From: Bacteroides stercorirosoris
Lineage (GTDB): Bacteria > Bacteroidota > Bacteroidia > Bacteroidales > Bacteroidaceae
DNA: 64,000 nucleotides
Direction of reading: 5' to 3'
Assembly: GCF_900142015.1 (NCBI RefSeq)
Contig: NZ_FQZN01000001.1
Coordinates: forward strand, 372,001-436,000
Part shown: positions 1-8,206 of the stretch, piece after piece
Numbering within the stretch: the stretch's first letter is position 1
Layout: each line of letters starts with the position of its first letter
Program-made: the position numbers and the translations under genes
The notes under the pieces: model-generated
Database searches by the model: none
What the model was told of the DNA's origin: nothing
What the model saw: only the letters and a program-made list of their open reading frames with translations

Positions 1-753
1 CTGAAACCCAAGTTCGGCTACATGGAAATCTTCTCCCTGCCCGAACAGGATGCCGACGTGTATATCGACAGCGTTCTGGTAGGAAAGACCCCCTATCGCA
101 GCGACCGCATGGCCATCAAGGAATATAAGGTACGCATTGAGAAGCAGACTTACTTCCCCATCGACACCCTGCTGAACGTGACCGCCGGAGAAACCGTGCG
201 CCCCACCTTCCACATGGAGTCCACCATCAAGCCTAAAGTGCCGATGAACACCCTCATCATGCTTCAAGCCGGTTACAACCCCAACGGAACCACCTTTGGC
301 GCCATGCTGGGCTTCGGCCGGAAAAACGGTTTCTATGTAGGTTTCCGCAGCGACTTCGGTTCGGCAAGCGGCGAACTGGAATGTAACGGGGACGGTATCG
401 TAGAAGGTGTCGATGCCACGACTCCGCCTTTCTATAAAGAAGGTGTGAAAAACAAATCGCGCATGTCCATCACAGGCGGTTATTTCCGCCAGCTGGGCAA
501 GAAGTTCTACCTCTATGCCGGCGCCGGTTACGGTACACGCACGCTGACTTACGAACTGGCCGCCCCCATGACCATAGGCGAGAAAGAATATGCCGAAGGC
601 ACACAGGTGAAAGATATGGATAACTCCGCCACAGGCGTAGCCGGTGAATTGGGCGGCATCCTGCGTTTCGGCAAGTTCTGCATCTCGGCAGGTTTCCACA
701 CCGTGAACTTCAAGTATCATGAAGTGACCGGCGGTCTGGGATTTGTATTCTAA
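1..753 (+). CDS. PEGA-domain outer-membrane beta-barrel-like protein (5' truncated by window edge)
   Basis: The frame is open from base 1, so the start lies outside the window and the ATG at 22 is internal. The first 70 or so visible residues look like a PEGA domain (ADVYIDSVLVGKTPY, then a threonine-rich strand with a KVRIEKQTYFPIDT-like stretch). The remaining part alternates aromatic and polar residues with glycine (GYFRQLGKKFYLYAGAGYG) and ends in phenylalanine, as expected for a small outer-membrane barrel. The lipoprotein gene at 776 starts 22 bases after its stop, so the two are probably co-transcribed. The role is unknown; surface or cell-wall attachment is an inference. Confidence 0.7.
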   Translation: MKPKFGYMEIFSLPEQDADVYIDSVLVGKTPYRSDRMAIKEYKVRIEKQTYFPIDTLLNVTAGETVRPTFHMESTIKPKVPMNTLIMLQAGYNPNGTTFGAMLGFGRKNGFYVGFRSDFGSASGELECNGDGIVEGVDATTPPFYKEGVKNKSRMSITGGYFRQLGKKFYLYAGAGYGTRTLTYELAAPMTIGEKEYAEGTQVKDMDNSATGVAGELGGILRFGKFCISAGFHTVNFKYHEVTGGLGFVF

Positions 754-775
754 CCTACTAAACAAGCGAATCACA

Positions 776-3073
776 ATGAAAATAAATCAGATAAAGAACG
801 TGGTTCTCCCCTTGCTTCTTCTATTCTGCCTGATAGGTTGCAGCGAGGACAAAGAACCGCAAACATACCCGCCAACGCTGGTGACCAACAGTGCCGCAGA
901 CATGACCCGCTTCGAGGCGCTCCTGTCCGGCAGTGTTGTAGAGCACGCCAACAGCATTGCCAAGGTGGAGGTCTTCTTCCTTTTCGCCAAGGGAAATTCG
1001 CTGACGGACGCGGAAGAATTTGCAGCCACACCGGACAACACCACGGAGGGCAGATATACCTGCCTCATCGACGGATTAAGTCCGGGAAACGAATATTGTT
1101 ATAGCATCTGCGCCCGCAGCGGAGGCAGTGTAGCCAAAGGAGAAGTCATCCAGTTTGAAACTCTCTCAAGCACCTCTCCCGTAGTGGCAACCACCGTTGC
1201 CACCAACGTCAACGAGAACGGAGCCTTGCTGAGCAGCGACATCACCGACAACGGTGGACAGAATGTTACGCAGCGAGGATTTGCTTACAAGGTTTATCAG
1301 GAAGGCATGCCCGAACCTACTACTTACGACAAGACCCGGACAGTCAGCATGGAAGCCGAAAACTTCAGTGCCCAACTTTCCGAGTTGCAGCCTCTGACCA
1401 AATATATCGTCAGAGCCTATGCCATCAACAAAGCAGGAACCGGCTACGGCGAAGCGGTAACCTTCACCACCGAAGAGCTGAAGATTCCTCAACTGACCTG
1501 TACGATGGGAGACGTCACGGCCTTTGCCGCCACTCCTTCTGCGGCTATCAGTACAAACGGAGGATTCAAGGTGACGGAATACGGTTTCTGCTGGAGCACC
1601 GAAAGCCAGGTGCCTACCACCGAAAACCTGAAAACCGTGACCGGCAAAGATGAAACGCCCAACTTCAGTGAAACCATTGAAGACCTGAACCCTGAGACTA
1701 CTTACTACTTGCGTGCGTATGCCATCAATGAAAAAGGAACAGGGTATAGCAATATCCTCACGTTCACGACTGAAAAGAAGCAAGTCGCCACGCTCACGAC
1801 TCCCGTAGCAAGCAACATCGAGGTTACTTCCGCCACATTAAGCAGCTCCATAGAGGTTCCTGCAGGCGTAGAAGTGACGGAGAAAGGTATCTGCTACAGC
1901 ATCTTCTCCACCAAACCCGCAACAGACGGGCCGCACGTCACTGATAAGAACCAGGGAAATACGATTCATGTAAACCTGCAGGATTTGAATGAAGGTGCAT
2001 CATACTATGCCACTGCTTATGCCGTGACGCGTGACGGTACATTCTACAGCGAAGCCACTCTGTTCACGCTGGGACGTACCTACGAACCCACTGTCACCAT
2101 CTCCGAAATAACCGGAATAGGTGAGACAGAAGCGACCGTAAATGCCGGTATCACTACCGATGGCGGACGTGAGGTAACGGAGAAAGGTATCTGTTGGAGC
2201 AGCACTTCTTCTACCCCTACGTTGGAAGCCGACAGCTGGATGAAATCGGAAAGTAGTGGAAACAACTTCAGCCTGAAACTGACTTCTCTGGAGAAAGGTC
2301 AAAAGTACTATGTACGTGCCTACGCCAAGAACGTGAACGGAACAGGTTACAGTCCTGCCTTTGAGTTCACCACGGCGCTGACCAAAGCCCCCGAAGTGGT
2401 AAATATGGAGATGACTGCCATCCACGATGACCACTCTACCGCGCAAGCCGTAATTTCCGACAAAGGCGGACTTGAAATCACAGAAAGAGGATTTGTATAC
2501 TCCACCACTGTTGTCAGCCCCACCATAGGTGCGGCAGGAGTCGTCAAGGTTGCATCCGGTTCTAAGGATGATACGTTCACAGCAGAACTGAAAGGGTTAG
2601 CATACCGGACCCGTTACTATATCTGTGCCTATGCCACCAATGCCAAAGGTACCTCTTACAGCTCGCCCACCAACTTCGTCACCTCTTACTCTTCTGCGCC
2701 AAGTACTTTCGTCCAGATAGAGGAAAGCACCATAGGCAGCACTACCGCCACCATGAGCGGCAAGATTACCAATGACGGTGGCGACGGAAGCGAGGCAATC
2801 GGAATCGATGAGGTAGGTTTCTGCTGGAGCGAAAACAATTCCGAACCGACCATAGAAGAGGATAATCACACCAAGGTGACGCTGAATGCCGATAAGACAT
2901 TCACCCTCAATGCTACCGGTCTGAAGGCATACACTTACTACTATGTACGTGCTTATGCCAAAAACAAGAATGGTGTAGGATATAGTTATTACACAACTTT
3001 CCGCACGCTGCGTACCACACCGGGAGGAGACGATAACGTTCCACCGGGAACTGCTACAAAAAGCGTCAAGTAA
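776..3073 (+). CDS. Lipoprotein made of fibronectin type III-like repeats
   Basis: The start at 776 gives a signal peptide ending in the lipobox LIGC followed by SEDKEPQ, so it is probably a surface lipoprotein; an upstream in-frame ATG at 743 would overlap the previous gene and spoil the signal peptide. About seven to eight repeats of roughly 95-100 residues follow. Each contains a variant of VTERGFCWS and ends with YYVRAYAxNxxGTGYS, the pattern of fibronectin type III-like modules in Bacteroides surface proteins. No catalytic domain is visible. The C-terminus is a short linker (TTPGGDDNVPPGTATKSVK). It lies directly behind the PEGA/barrel gene, and a terminator follows at 3113. Function could be adhesion or scaffolding; this is an inference. 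Confidence 0.8.
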   Translation: MKINQIKNVVLPLLLLFCLIGCSEDKEPQTYPPTLVTNSAADMTRFEALLSGSVVEHANSIAKVEVFFLFAKGNSLTDAEEFAATPDNTTEGRYTCLIDGLSPGNEYCYSICARSGGSVAKGEVIQFETLSSTSPVVATTVATNVNENGALLSSDITDNGGQNVTQRGFAYKVYQEGMPEPTTYDKTRTVSMEAENFSAQLSELQPLTKYIVRAYAINKAGTGYGEAVTFTTEELKIPQLTCTMGDVTAFAATPSAAISTNGGFKVTEYGFCWSTESQVPTTENLKTVTGKDETPNFSETIEDLNPETTYYLRAYAINEKGTGYSNILTFTTEKKQVATLTTPVASNIEVTSATLSSSIEVPAGVEVTEKGICYSIFSTKPATDGPHVTDKNQGNTIHVNLQDLNEGASYYATAYAVTRDGTFYSEATLFTLGRTYEPTVTISEITGIGETEATVNAGITTDGGREVTEKGICWSSTSSTPTLEADSWMKSESSGNNFSLKLTSLEKGQKYYVRAYAKNVNGTGYSPAFEFTTALTKAPEVVNMEMTAIHDDHSTAQAVISDKGGLEITERGFVYSTTVVSPTIGAAGVVKVASGSKDDTFTAELKGLAYRTRYYICAYATNAKGTSYSSPTNFVTSYSSAPSTFVQIEESTIGSTTATMSGKITNDGGDGSEAIGIDEVGFCWSENNSEPTIEEDNHTKVTLNADKTFTLNATGLKAYTYYYVRAYAKNKNGVGYSYYTTFRTLRTTPGGDDNVPPGTATKSVK

Positions 3074-3112
3074 GCCTTTGCAACAGGCATATAGACTATT
3101 GCTATAAATTAT

Positions 3113-3154
3113 TCAGCCCTTGCTTTATGAGAATAAGGCAAGGGCTGATTTTTT
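3113..3154 (+). terminator. Rho-independent terminator
   Basis: A 15-bp stem (3113-3127 with 3134-3148, one G-U pair, six-base loop) is followed by six T. It closes the PEGA/lipoprotein unit. Confidence 0.85.
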
Positions 3155-3220
3155 AAAGATAACTCATGAAATAAATGAAGTTTATGTGTGGCTGACAAAC
3201 CGCTTAGGATGTTCCGCTCT

Positions 3221-3304
3221 GTTCCACCGCATTGAAACAAAAGATTCTTGCCTAAGGAACTGATGTTTCTTGCCTAAGGAACATCAGTTCCAATACGGTG
3301 GAAC
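3221..3304. repeat. Nested inverted repeat
   Basis: Outer arms 3221-3234 and 3291-3304 match over 14 bases with one mismatch. Inner arms 3256-3266 and 3281-3291 match perfectly over 11 bases. The word CTTGCCTAAGGAAC also occurs twice in direct orientation. It lies between two convergent transcription units and beyond the terminator at 3113. It could be a small palindromic intergenic element; no function can be read from it. Confidence 0.6.
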
Positions 3305-3357
3305 AAAAGTGTCACTTCTATGAAACAAGATTGGAACTGTAATGTACCGGACAGGGG

Positions 3358-4323
3358 CTACTTGAACATCGGCTGTGCAAACCATCTCTTGAACATCCAC
3401 GTCACCACCACATACAAACCGAAAGCTGAAACAAAGCCTACAATCGCATCGATAAGGTAATGCGCCTGGATATACACCGTGGCACCGCAAAGCAACAAAT
3501 AGAAAGGCAGCAGGAAAGCAAACAACCAACGGCTGCCGCGCCATGCCATAATCATCAATATAGTGGAAATGCCCACATGCGAACTGGGAAAAGCCGCCGT
3601 AGGACGCTCGCCGATCTGCTGAGAACCCTCTACCAGATTATAGAAGAATCCGTGATCGTATCCCGGTCCGGGCAGTAATTCCTGATTATGATTGAAGTAA
3701 TCTCCAATGGCAGGGAACACTCCCTGCGCCACATTATCATCTCCGATAGCCGGGAAATAGAACTGCGGACCTGCCACCGGAACAAAGATATAAATCAGAT
3801 AGTAAATAAAGAAAGAAGTGACCAGCACGAACGATAACTTCTCGAAGAATTCGAAACGGTAGATGAAGTACCAGACCACCACGATCAATATCATCGGATA
3901 ATAGAAGAAGTAGCCCATATTGAACGGCTCGCTCACCCACATATGCGGGAAACGGAGGCAGAACCACACCGCCGGCTGACCGCCAAACATCCACTGCTCC
4001 ACCGAGGCGAAGACGTGGTCGAGATTCGGGAATATCCGGTTAAACTCAAATGTATCGGGATACCAGTAAGAAAGCAGGGACATCTGGATAGCAATACGCA
4101 CAAAGGCGGAGAACTTACAGGGTGCCAGCCGGTAGAGATACATCAACAGGAAAGTCATGCCGGCAATCATCGCACGGTCAATCAACATCTGTGCAGGATG
4201 ATCCATTTCCTGGAAAAGGAACAAAATCAAGATAGAAGTCAACAAATTGTATATAAGTGTTATCTTCTCTACTGCAAACAACCCTTTCCGGGTTTCTACT
4301 TTTTTAAATAAATCTAAAGCCAT
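3358..4323 (-). CDS. PAP2-superfamily membrane phosphatase / lipid phosphotransferase-like protein
   Basis: The 321-residue protein has about six hydrophobic segments. Its C-terminal half holds PAP2 signature elements: FPSSHVGIST (motif 2 with the catalytic-type His) and AHYLIDAIVGF (motif 3, His and Asp). A long, poorly conserved N-terminal membrane part resembles the inositol-phosphotransferase (AUR1-like) branch more than small PAP2 enzymes. Its start overlaps the end of the SDR gene by 10 bases, so translation is likely coupled. Possible substrates are lipid phosphates or phospholipid head groups; the exact substrate cannot be told from sequence. Confidence 0.75.
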   Translation of the reverse strand: MALDLFKKVETRKGLFAVEKITLIYNLLTSILILFLFQEMDHPAQMLIDRAMIAGMTFLLMYLYRLAPCKFSAFVRIAIQMSLLSYWYPDTFEFNRIFPNLDHVFASVEQWMFGGQPAVWFCLRFPHMWVSEPFNMGYFFYYPMILIVVVWYFIYRFEFFEKLSFVLVTSFFIYYLIYIFVPVAGPQFYFPAIGDDNVAQGVFPAIGDYFNHNQELLPGPGYDHGFFYNLVEGSQQIGERPTAAFPSSHVGISTILMIMAWRGSRWLFAFLLPFYLLLCGATVYIQAHYLIDAIVGFVSAFGLYVVVTWMFKRWFAQPMFK

Positions 4324-5321
4324 CCCTCGTTCTTATACCACGCAATGGTTTCCTTCACACCCCTTTCCAAATCGTACTGGGGCGCAAATCCCAACTCTCG
4401 GATAGTCGGGCCGATATCACATTGCCAATTGCGTTGTTTCATTATGTTATACTTATCCGAATTGAGAGTGCTGGGCTTCTTGCTGCGCATCGCCCAGAAT
4501 TCAGCGAGCAAAGATACAACTTTCAATACAATTAATGGGCATACTACCCGAATTACAAACGGATTACCCAATTCTTTCCTTATCAGATCAGAAAAAGCAC
4601 GGCTCCGGTAAACCTGTCCGTCCGCCAGGAAATAGGAACGGCGGCATACTTGTTTCTCGATTCCGAGGAACACAGCCTGCACAATATCTTTCACATAGAC
4701 AAACGTCAGATCCTGCCGGCGGAAGCCTACGGCAAAGTCCGTATGCTGCTTGATGGACTTCGCCATCAGATAATAATCCTTCTCGCGCGGACCGTAAACT
4801 CCCGTAGGACGATAAATGACGTAAGGGAAAGCGGGTATGCTCTGCAAGTAGAGTTCAGCCTTGAGTTTGCTCAGCCCGTAAGCGGTATTGGGCAGAGGTG
4901 AATCTTTTTCCGTAATAGGCTGGTAAGTCTTCTCCTGCACAGGGCCGAAGACACTCAGCGTACTGATGTAAATAAACTGTTTCGGTATCATGTTCAGTTC
5001 GCGGAGGGTATCGACGAAGTACTTCGTCTGCAGATAATTCACCCGGTCGAACTCCCGTTTGTCCGTACACTTGGTGACACCGGCACAATGGATGATGTAA
5101 TCGAACTTATTGTAGGTTCCCTTATGCCCTGAGAGTTGTGCCCGCAGTTCGTTGGGATGCGCAAAGTCCAGTTCGAGAATGTGTATCTTACGGTTGCGCA
5201 GGTATTCACGGCTGCTGCTCGAACGGATACCCGCCCACACACCGAACTTCTGCTTCAACGCTTCTTCCACGATGAAACTTCCGATAAATCCACTGGCTCC
5301 TGTAATCAATATACTTTCCAT
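4314..5321 (-). CDS. NAD(P)-dependent epimerase/dehydratase-family (extended SDR) protein
   Basis: An N-terminal Rossmann motif ILITGASGFIG and the active-site pair YGLSK (Tyr-x-x-x-Lys, around residue 147) with an upstream STLS serine mark an extended short-chain dehydrogenase. Length (335 residues) is typical. Its ATG abuts the stop of the CDF gene, and its 3' end overlaps the PAP2 gene. This family includes sugar-nucleotide epimerases and also the ceramide-pathway reductase CerR. Pairing with a PAP2/AUR1-like enzyme makes a lipid substrate possible, but no substrate-specific residue could be identified. Confidence 0.8.
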   Translation of the reverse strand: MESILITGASGFIGSFIVEEALKQKFGVWAGIRSSSSREYLRNRKIHILELDFAHPNELRAQLSGHKGTYNKFDYIIHCAGVTKCTDKREFDRVNYLQTKYFVDTLRELNMIPKQFIYISTLSVFGPVQEKTYQPITEKDSPLPNTAYGLSKLKAELYLQSIPAFPYVIYRPTGVYGPREKDYYLMAKSIKQHTDFAVGFRRQDLTFVYVKDIVQAVFLGIEKQVCRRSYFLADGQVYRSRAFSDLIRKELGNPFVIRVVCPLIVLKVVSLLAEFWAMRSKKPSTLNSDKYNIMKQRNWQCDIGPTIRELGFAPQYDLERGVKETIAWYKNEGWL

Positions 5322-6224
5322 CTATTTCTTGGGTTCTACATGAATATTAATCAGCGTTCCTTCGCCAAGCATTTCTTTTAGTTTATTTTCAATGGCCGTA
5401 GCCGTAGTATGAGCTTCTTCCAGCGTAATCCTTCCATCCATGCGCACATGCACCTCGATGGCGCAATAACTTCCGATGCGCCGCGTGCGGAGGTGGTGCG
5501 GCTCACTGACTCCGGGGAAAGAGAGCAACGCTTGTTCAATATCTTTCTCCACTTCATCCGGCAGGGACTTTTCGAGCAGCTCGTCAATGCAAGGAACCAG
5601 CAATTGGATGGCTACCTTCATTATAAAGAGGCTGACAATGACAGCGGCTATCGGATCGAGTACCCGCCAGTGCTCTCCCAGCAAGATGGCGCCTCCGATA
5701 CCTACAGCGGTCCCTATAGACGAAAGGGCGTCGCTCCGATGATGCCAGGCATTGGCTACTACCGCCTGTGAATTCAGGTTCTTTCCCTTTATAACCGTGT
5801 AACGATACAGTATTTCCTTGCACAAAATAGAAACAAGGGCGGCAATCAAAGCTATCATCCCCGGCGCTTCCAGCTGTTCTCCTTTGATAAATGCGTAAAT
5901 AGAAGAGACGCCGTTCCACAAAATACCGAAACCGACGAATAATAGCAGTATTCCGATAATAGCCGTAGCCAATGTTTCGTATTTCCCATGTCCATAGTCA
6001 TGCCCCTTGTCCTGAGGCTTATTGGAAATGCGCACAAACACGATGACAATGACATCCGTCACAAAATCAGATAATGAATGAACTGCATCAGCCAGCATAG
6101 CCGCACTATGCCCCAGGACACCTGCCACAAACTTCAGTACAACTAACACAAAATTAACGATGCTGCCGGCAACCGTCACTTTGTATATCCCCTTCTCACG
6201 GGAAGAAGCAGTTTTCACATCCAT
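5322..6224 (-). CDS. Cation diffusion facilitator (CDF) family metal exporter
   Basis: The 300-residue protein has five to six membrane helices and the CDF metal-site pattern: HSLSDF in TM2, HDYGHGKYE in the following loop and WHHRSDA in TM5 (HxxxD). A cytoplasmic C-terminal domain with EVHVRMDG and a terminal INIHVEPKK matches the dimerisation domain. It probably exports Zn2+, Fe2+ or Mn2+ in exchange for protons. It is the first gene of a three-gene minus-strand unit; the next start codon directly follows its stop. Confidence 0.88.
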   Translation of the reverse strand: MDVKTASSREKGIYKVTVAGSIVNFVLVVLKFVAGVLGHSAAMLADAVHSLSDFVTDVIVIVFVRISNKPQDKGHDYGHGKYETLATAIIGILLLFVGFGILWNGVSSIYAFIKGEQLEAPGMIALIAALVSILCKEILYRYTVIKGKNLNSQAVVANAWHHRSDALSSIGTAVGIGGAILLGEHWRVLDPIAAVIVSLFIMKVAIQLLVPCIDELLEKSLPDEVEKDIEQALLSFPGVSEPHHLRTRRIGSYCAIEVHVRMDGRITLEEAHTTATAIENKLKEMLGEGTLINIHVEPKK

Positions 6225-6259
6225 TTAATACTTACTTATTTATTAAGAAAAACCTGCCG

Positions 6260-6267
6260 CAAATATA
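6260..6267 (-). promoter_or_regulatory. Candidate -7 box for the CDF/SDR/PAP2 unit
   Basis: On the minus strand this reads TATATTTG, matching the Bacteroides TAnnTTTG -7 element, about 35 bases before the CDF start. No good -33 TTTG was found at 19-21 bases, so support is limited. Confidence 0.4.
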
Positions 6268-6350
6268 CTAAAATAAAAGCTATATTGCATTTCTCAATTA
6301 TTATTTGTTTATTTGCACATCGATTTATTTACTATTCAATACTTTTACGT

Positions 6351-6857
6351 GTGAAAGATAAAACCGGCATTGATATTCTTTTCAAAGAATATTATCCTCA
6401 ACTATATTATTATGCTTATCATCTGATAAACGATATAGAGGCTAGTAAAGACATCGTAAGCGATGCTTTCGAGTTTCTGTGGAATAACTATGACAAAGTG
6501 AACAAAGCAACGGTCAAGTCCTATTTATATACATACGTGCGCAACAAAAGTATTGATTATCTCCGACATCAAAATGTGCATCAGCAGTTCGTACAATTAT
6601 ATACTGACCTTACCCAAGACTATGTAGAAACCGATTATCAAGAATGGGACGAGAAAATGTTGGCCATTCAGAAAGCAATGCAAAAACTCACTCCACATAC
6701 CAAACATATTTTAGAAGAATGCTATGTGGAAAAAAAGAAATATCAGGAAGTGGCCGAAGAATTGAATATCAGTGTAAGTGCAGTCAGAAAGCATATCGTG
6801 AAAGCACTGCAAGTGATACGTAAAGAATGTTTAATAAATCATAAAGAGGGTGTCTGA
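6351..6857 (+). CDS. ECF-type RNA polymerase sigma-70 factor
   Basis: From a GTG at 6351 the protein begins VKDKTGIDILFKEYYPQLYYYA, the usual start of Bacteroides ECF factors. The open frame upstream to 6285 is hydrophobic and unlike a sigma factor. Region 2 (DIVSDAFEFLWNN, then YVRNKSIDYLRHQ) and region 4 (EELNISVSAVRKHIVKAL helix-turn-helix) are both visible in about 168 residues. It is followed 49 bases later by a FecR anti-sigma gene and then SusC/SusD, so it should drive that locus when the STN-bearing SusC signals. Confidence 0.85.
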   Translation: MKDKTGIDILFKEYYPQLYYYAYHLINDIEASKDIVSDAFEFLWNNYDKVNKATVKSYLYTYVRNKSIDYLRHQNVHQQFVQLYTDLTQDYVETDYQEWDEKMLAIQKAMQKLTPHTKHILEECYVEKKKYQEVAEELNISVSAVRKHIVKALQVIRKECLINHKEGV

Positions 6858-6906
6858 TTGTAAGGCAAAAACGATATAAAATAATATACCAAAAACCAAT
6901 GACACT

Positions 6907-8055
6907 ATGAGTAAAGAAATTGATAACATAAAGTTGGAAGCCTCTATTGAGAAGGCAATTGATGCTATGGAGCCTTCTACAGATATCACAGACGAACAAT
7001 TACAGGAGATGCTTCTGGACGAGGAAAGTAGACAGGCAGCCCAAGATATTCTAGATACCCAGTTTTTTCTGCATACCGGAAAAAAAGGCATGCAACTGAA
7101 TGTAGAAGCCGAACTTGCCCGCTTCAAAAAAAGACATCAAAAACAAAATATACATACTTTTTGGAAAACAAGTATCAGTATTGCCGCTTCCATTACCCTT
7201 TGCATCGGGATTTATCACTACATCAGTCATCAGCAGGAGACAACAAACACAGCGCCCGTTATTGTATTCACTGCCGACAACTCACCCCAACAAGTGATTT
7301 TAGATAAAGGAGATGGAGAAAGAATCGTACTGGCAGAACATCAGGCCAATACTCCTCAAAAAGTACAATCCGCCTCTAAAGAACTTAGTTATCCTACCAA
7401 AACGAAGGATGTAATATTGCACACACATACCCTCACAGTGCCCAGAGGGGAAACCTTTAAAATTACCTTATGTGACGGTACCGAAGTATGGTTAAATGCC
7501 AACACCCATTTCGTTTATCCTACCACCTTCGTAGGAAAAGAACGCACAGTAACCCTAAACGGAGAAGCGTACTTTAAAGTGGCTAAAGATGCAGAGCACC
7601 CGTTCATCGTCAAAACGCCTCATGTACAAACCCGGGTATTGGGAACAGAGTTCAATATACGAAGCTACTCACCCGAAGACACCCACATTGTTCTGATTAG
7701 CGGAAAAGTGGAAGTAAGCAATACAAAAAATAATGCCTATACACGTCTGGCTCCCGGAGAAGACGCCCATCTGCAACCTGACGGAAATTTCATTATGAAT
7801 GAAGTGGACTTAGATTCATATATCTATTGGAAAGACGGATTCTTCTATTTCGATGATGTCACTCTAAAAGATATTATGGAAAATATCGGGCGATGGTACA
7901 ACGTAAACATCGAATTCAGAAATCCGGATGCAATGAAATATAAAATGCATTTCGTTTCTGACCGTACTAAGCAGTTGGAGCATACTTTAAAGTTACTTAA
8001 TCAAATGAAAAAGGTAACGGCTACTATAAGAAACAATACAATAGTTATAGACTAA
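6907..8055 (+). CDS. FecR-family anti-sigma factor
   Basis: An N-terminal cytoplasmic part of about 85 residues precedes a single membrane helix (SISIAASITLCIGIYHYI, around residues 91-108). A periplasmic FecR domain follows (LPRGETFKI-like VPRGETFKITLCDGTEVWLN, then GEAYFKVAKD and TRVLGTEFNIRSY). A C-terminal DUF4974 domain (DDVTLKDIMENIGRWYNV) ends the 382-residue protein. It would hold the neighbouring ECF sigma inactive until contacted by the STN domain of the SusC protein at 8207. Order and spacing are those of a cell-surface signalling locus. Confidence 0.9.
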   Translation: MSKEIDNIKLEASIEKAIDAMEPSTDITDEQLQEMLLDEESRQAAQDILDTQFFLHTGKKGMQLNVEAELARFKKRHQKQNIHTFWKTSISIAASITLCIGIYHYISHQQETTNTAPVIVFTADNSPQQVILDKGDGERIVLAEHQANTPQKVQSASKELSYPTKTKDVILHTHTLTVPRGETFKITLCDGTEVWLNANTHFVYPTTFVGKERTVTLNGEAYFKVAKDAEHPFIVKTPHVQTRVLGTEFNIRSYSPEDTHIVLISGKVEVSNTKNNAYTRLAPGEDAHLQPDGNFIMNEVDLDSYIYWKDGFFYFDDVTLKDIMENIGRWYNVNIEFRNPDAMKYKMHFVSDRTKQLEHTLKLLNQMKKVTATIRNNTIVID

Positions 8056-8206
8056 AAATACATATCATAAAAACACTCAATAAGGCAATAACCAAACAAA
8101 ATAATACCTTTTTCTAAAAAAAATCAGCAAAAGGGGTGTCCTTTTTTTATTCTCATACGAACTAATTATATAACGAAAGAGAATTTGTGTTATAAAATTA
8201 GAATAT

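Noticed and set aside
6285..6350. N-terminal extension of the sigma factor from an ATG at 6285
   Set aside because: Hydrophobic residues unlike any sigma region; GTG at 6351 gives the family-typical start.
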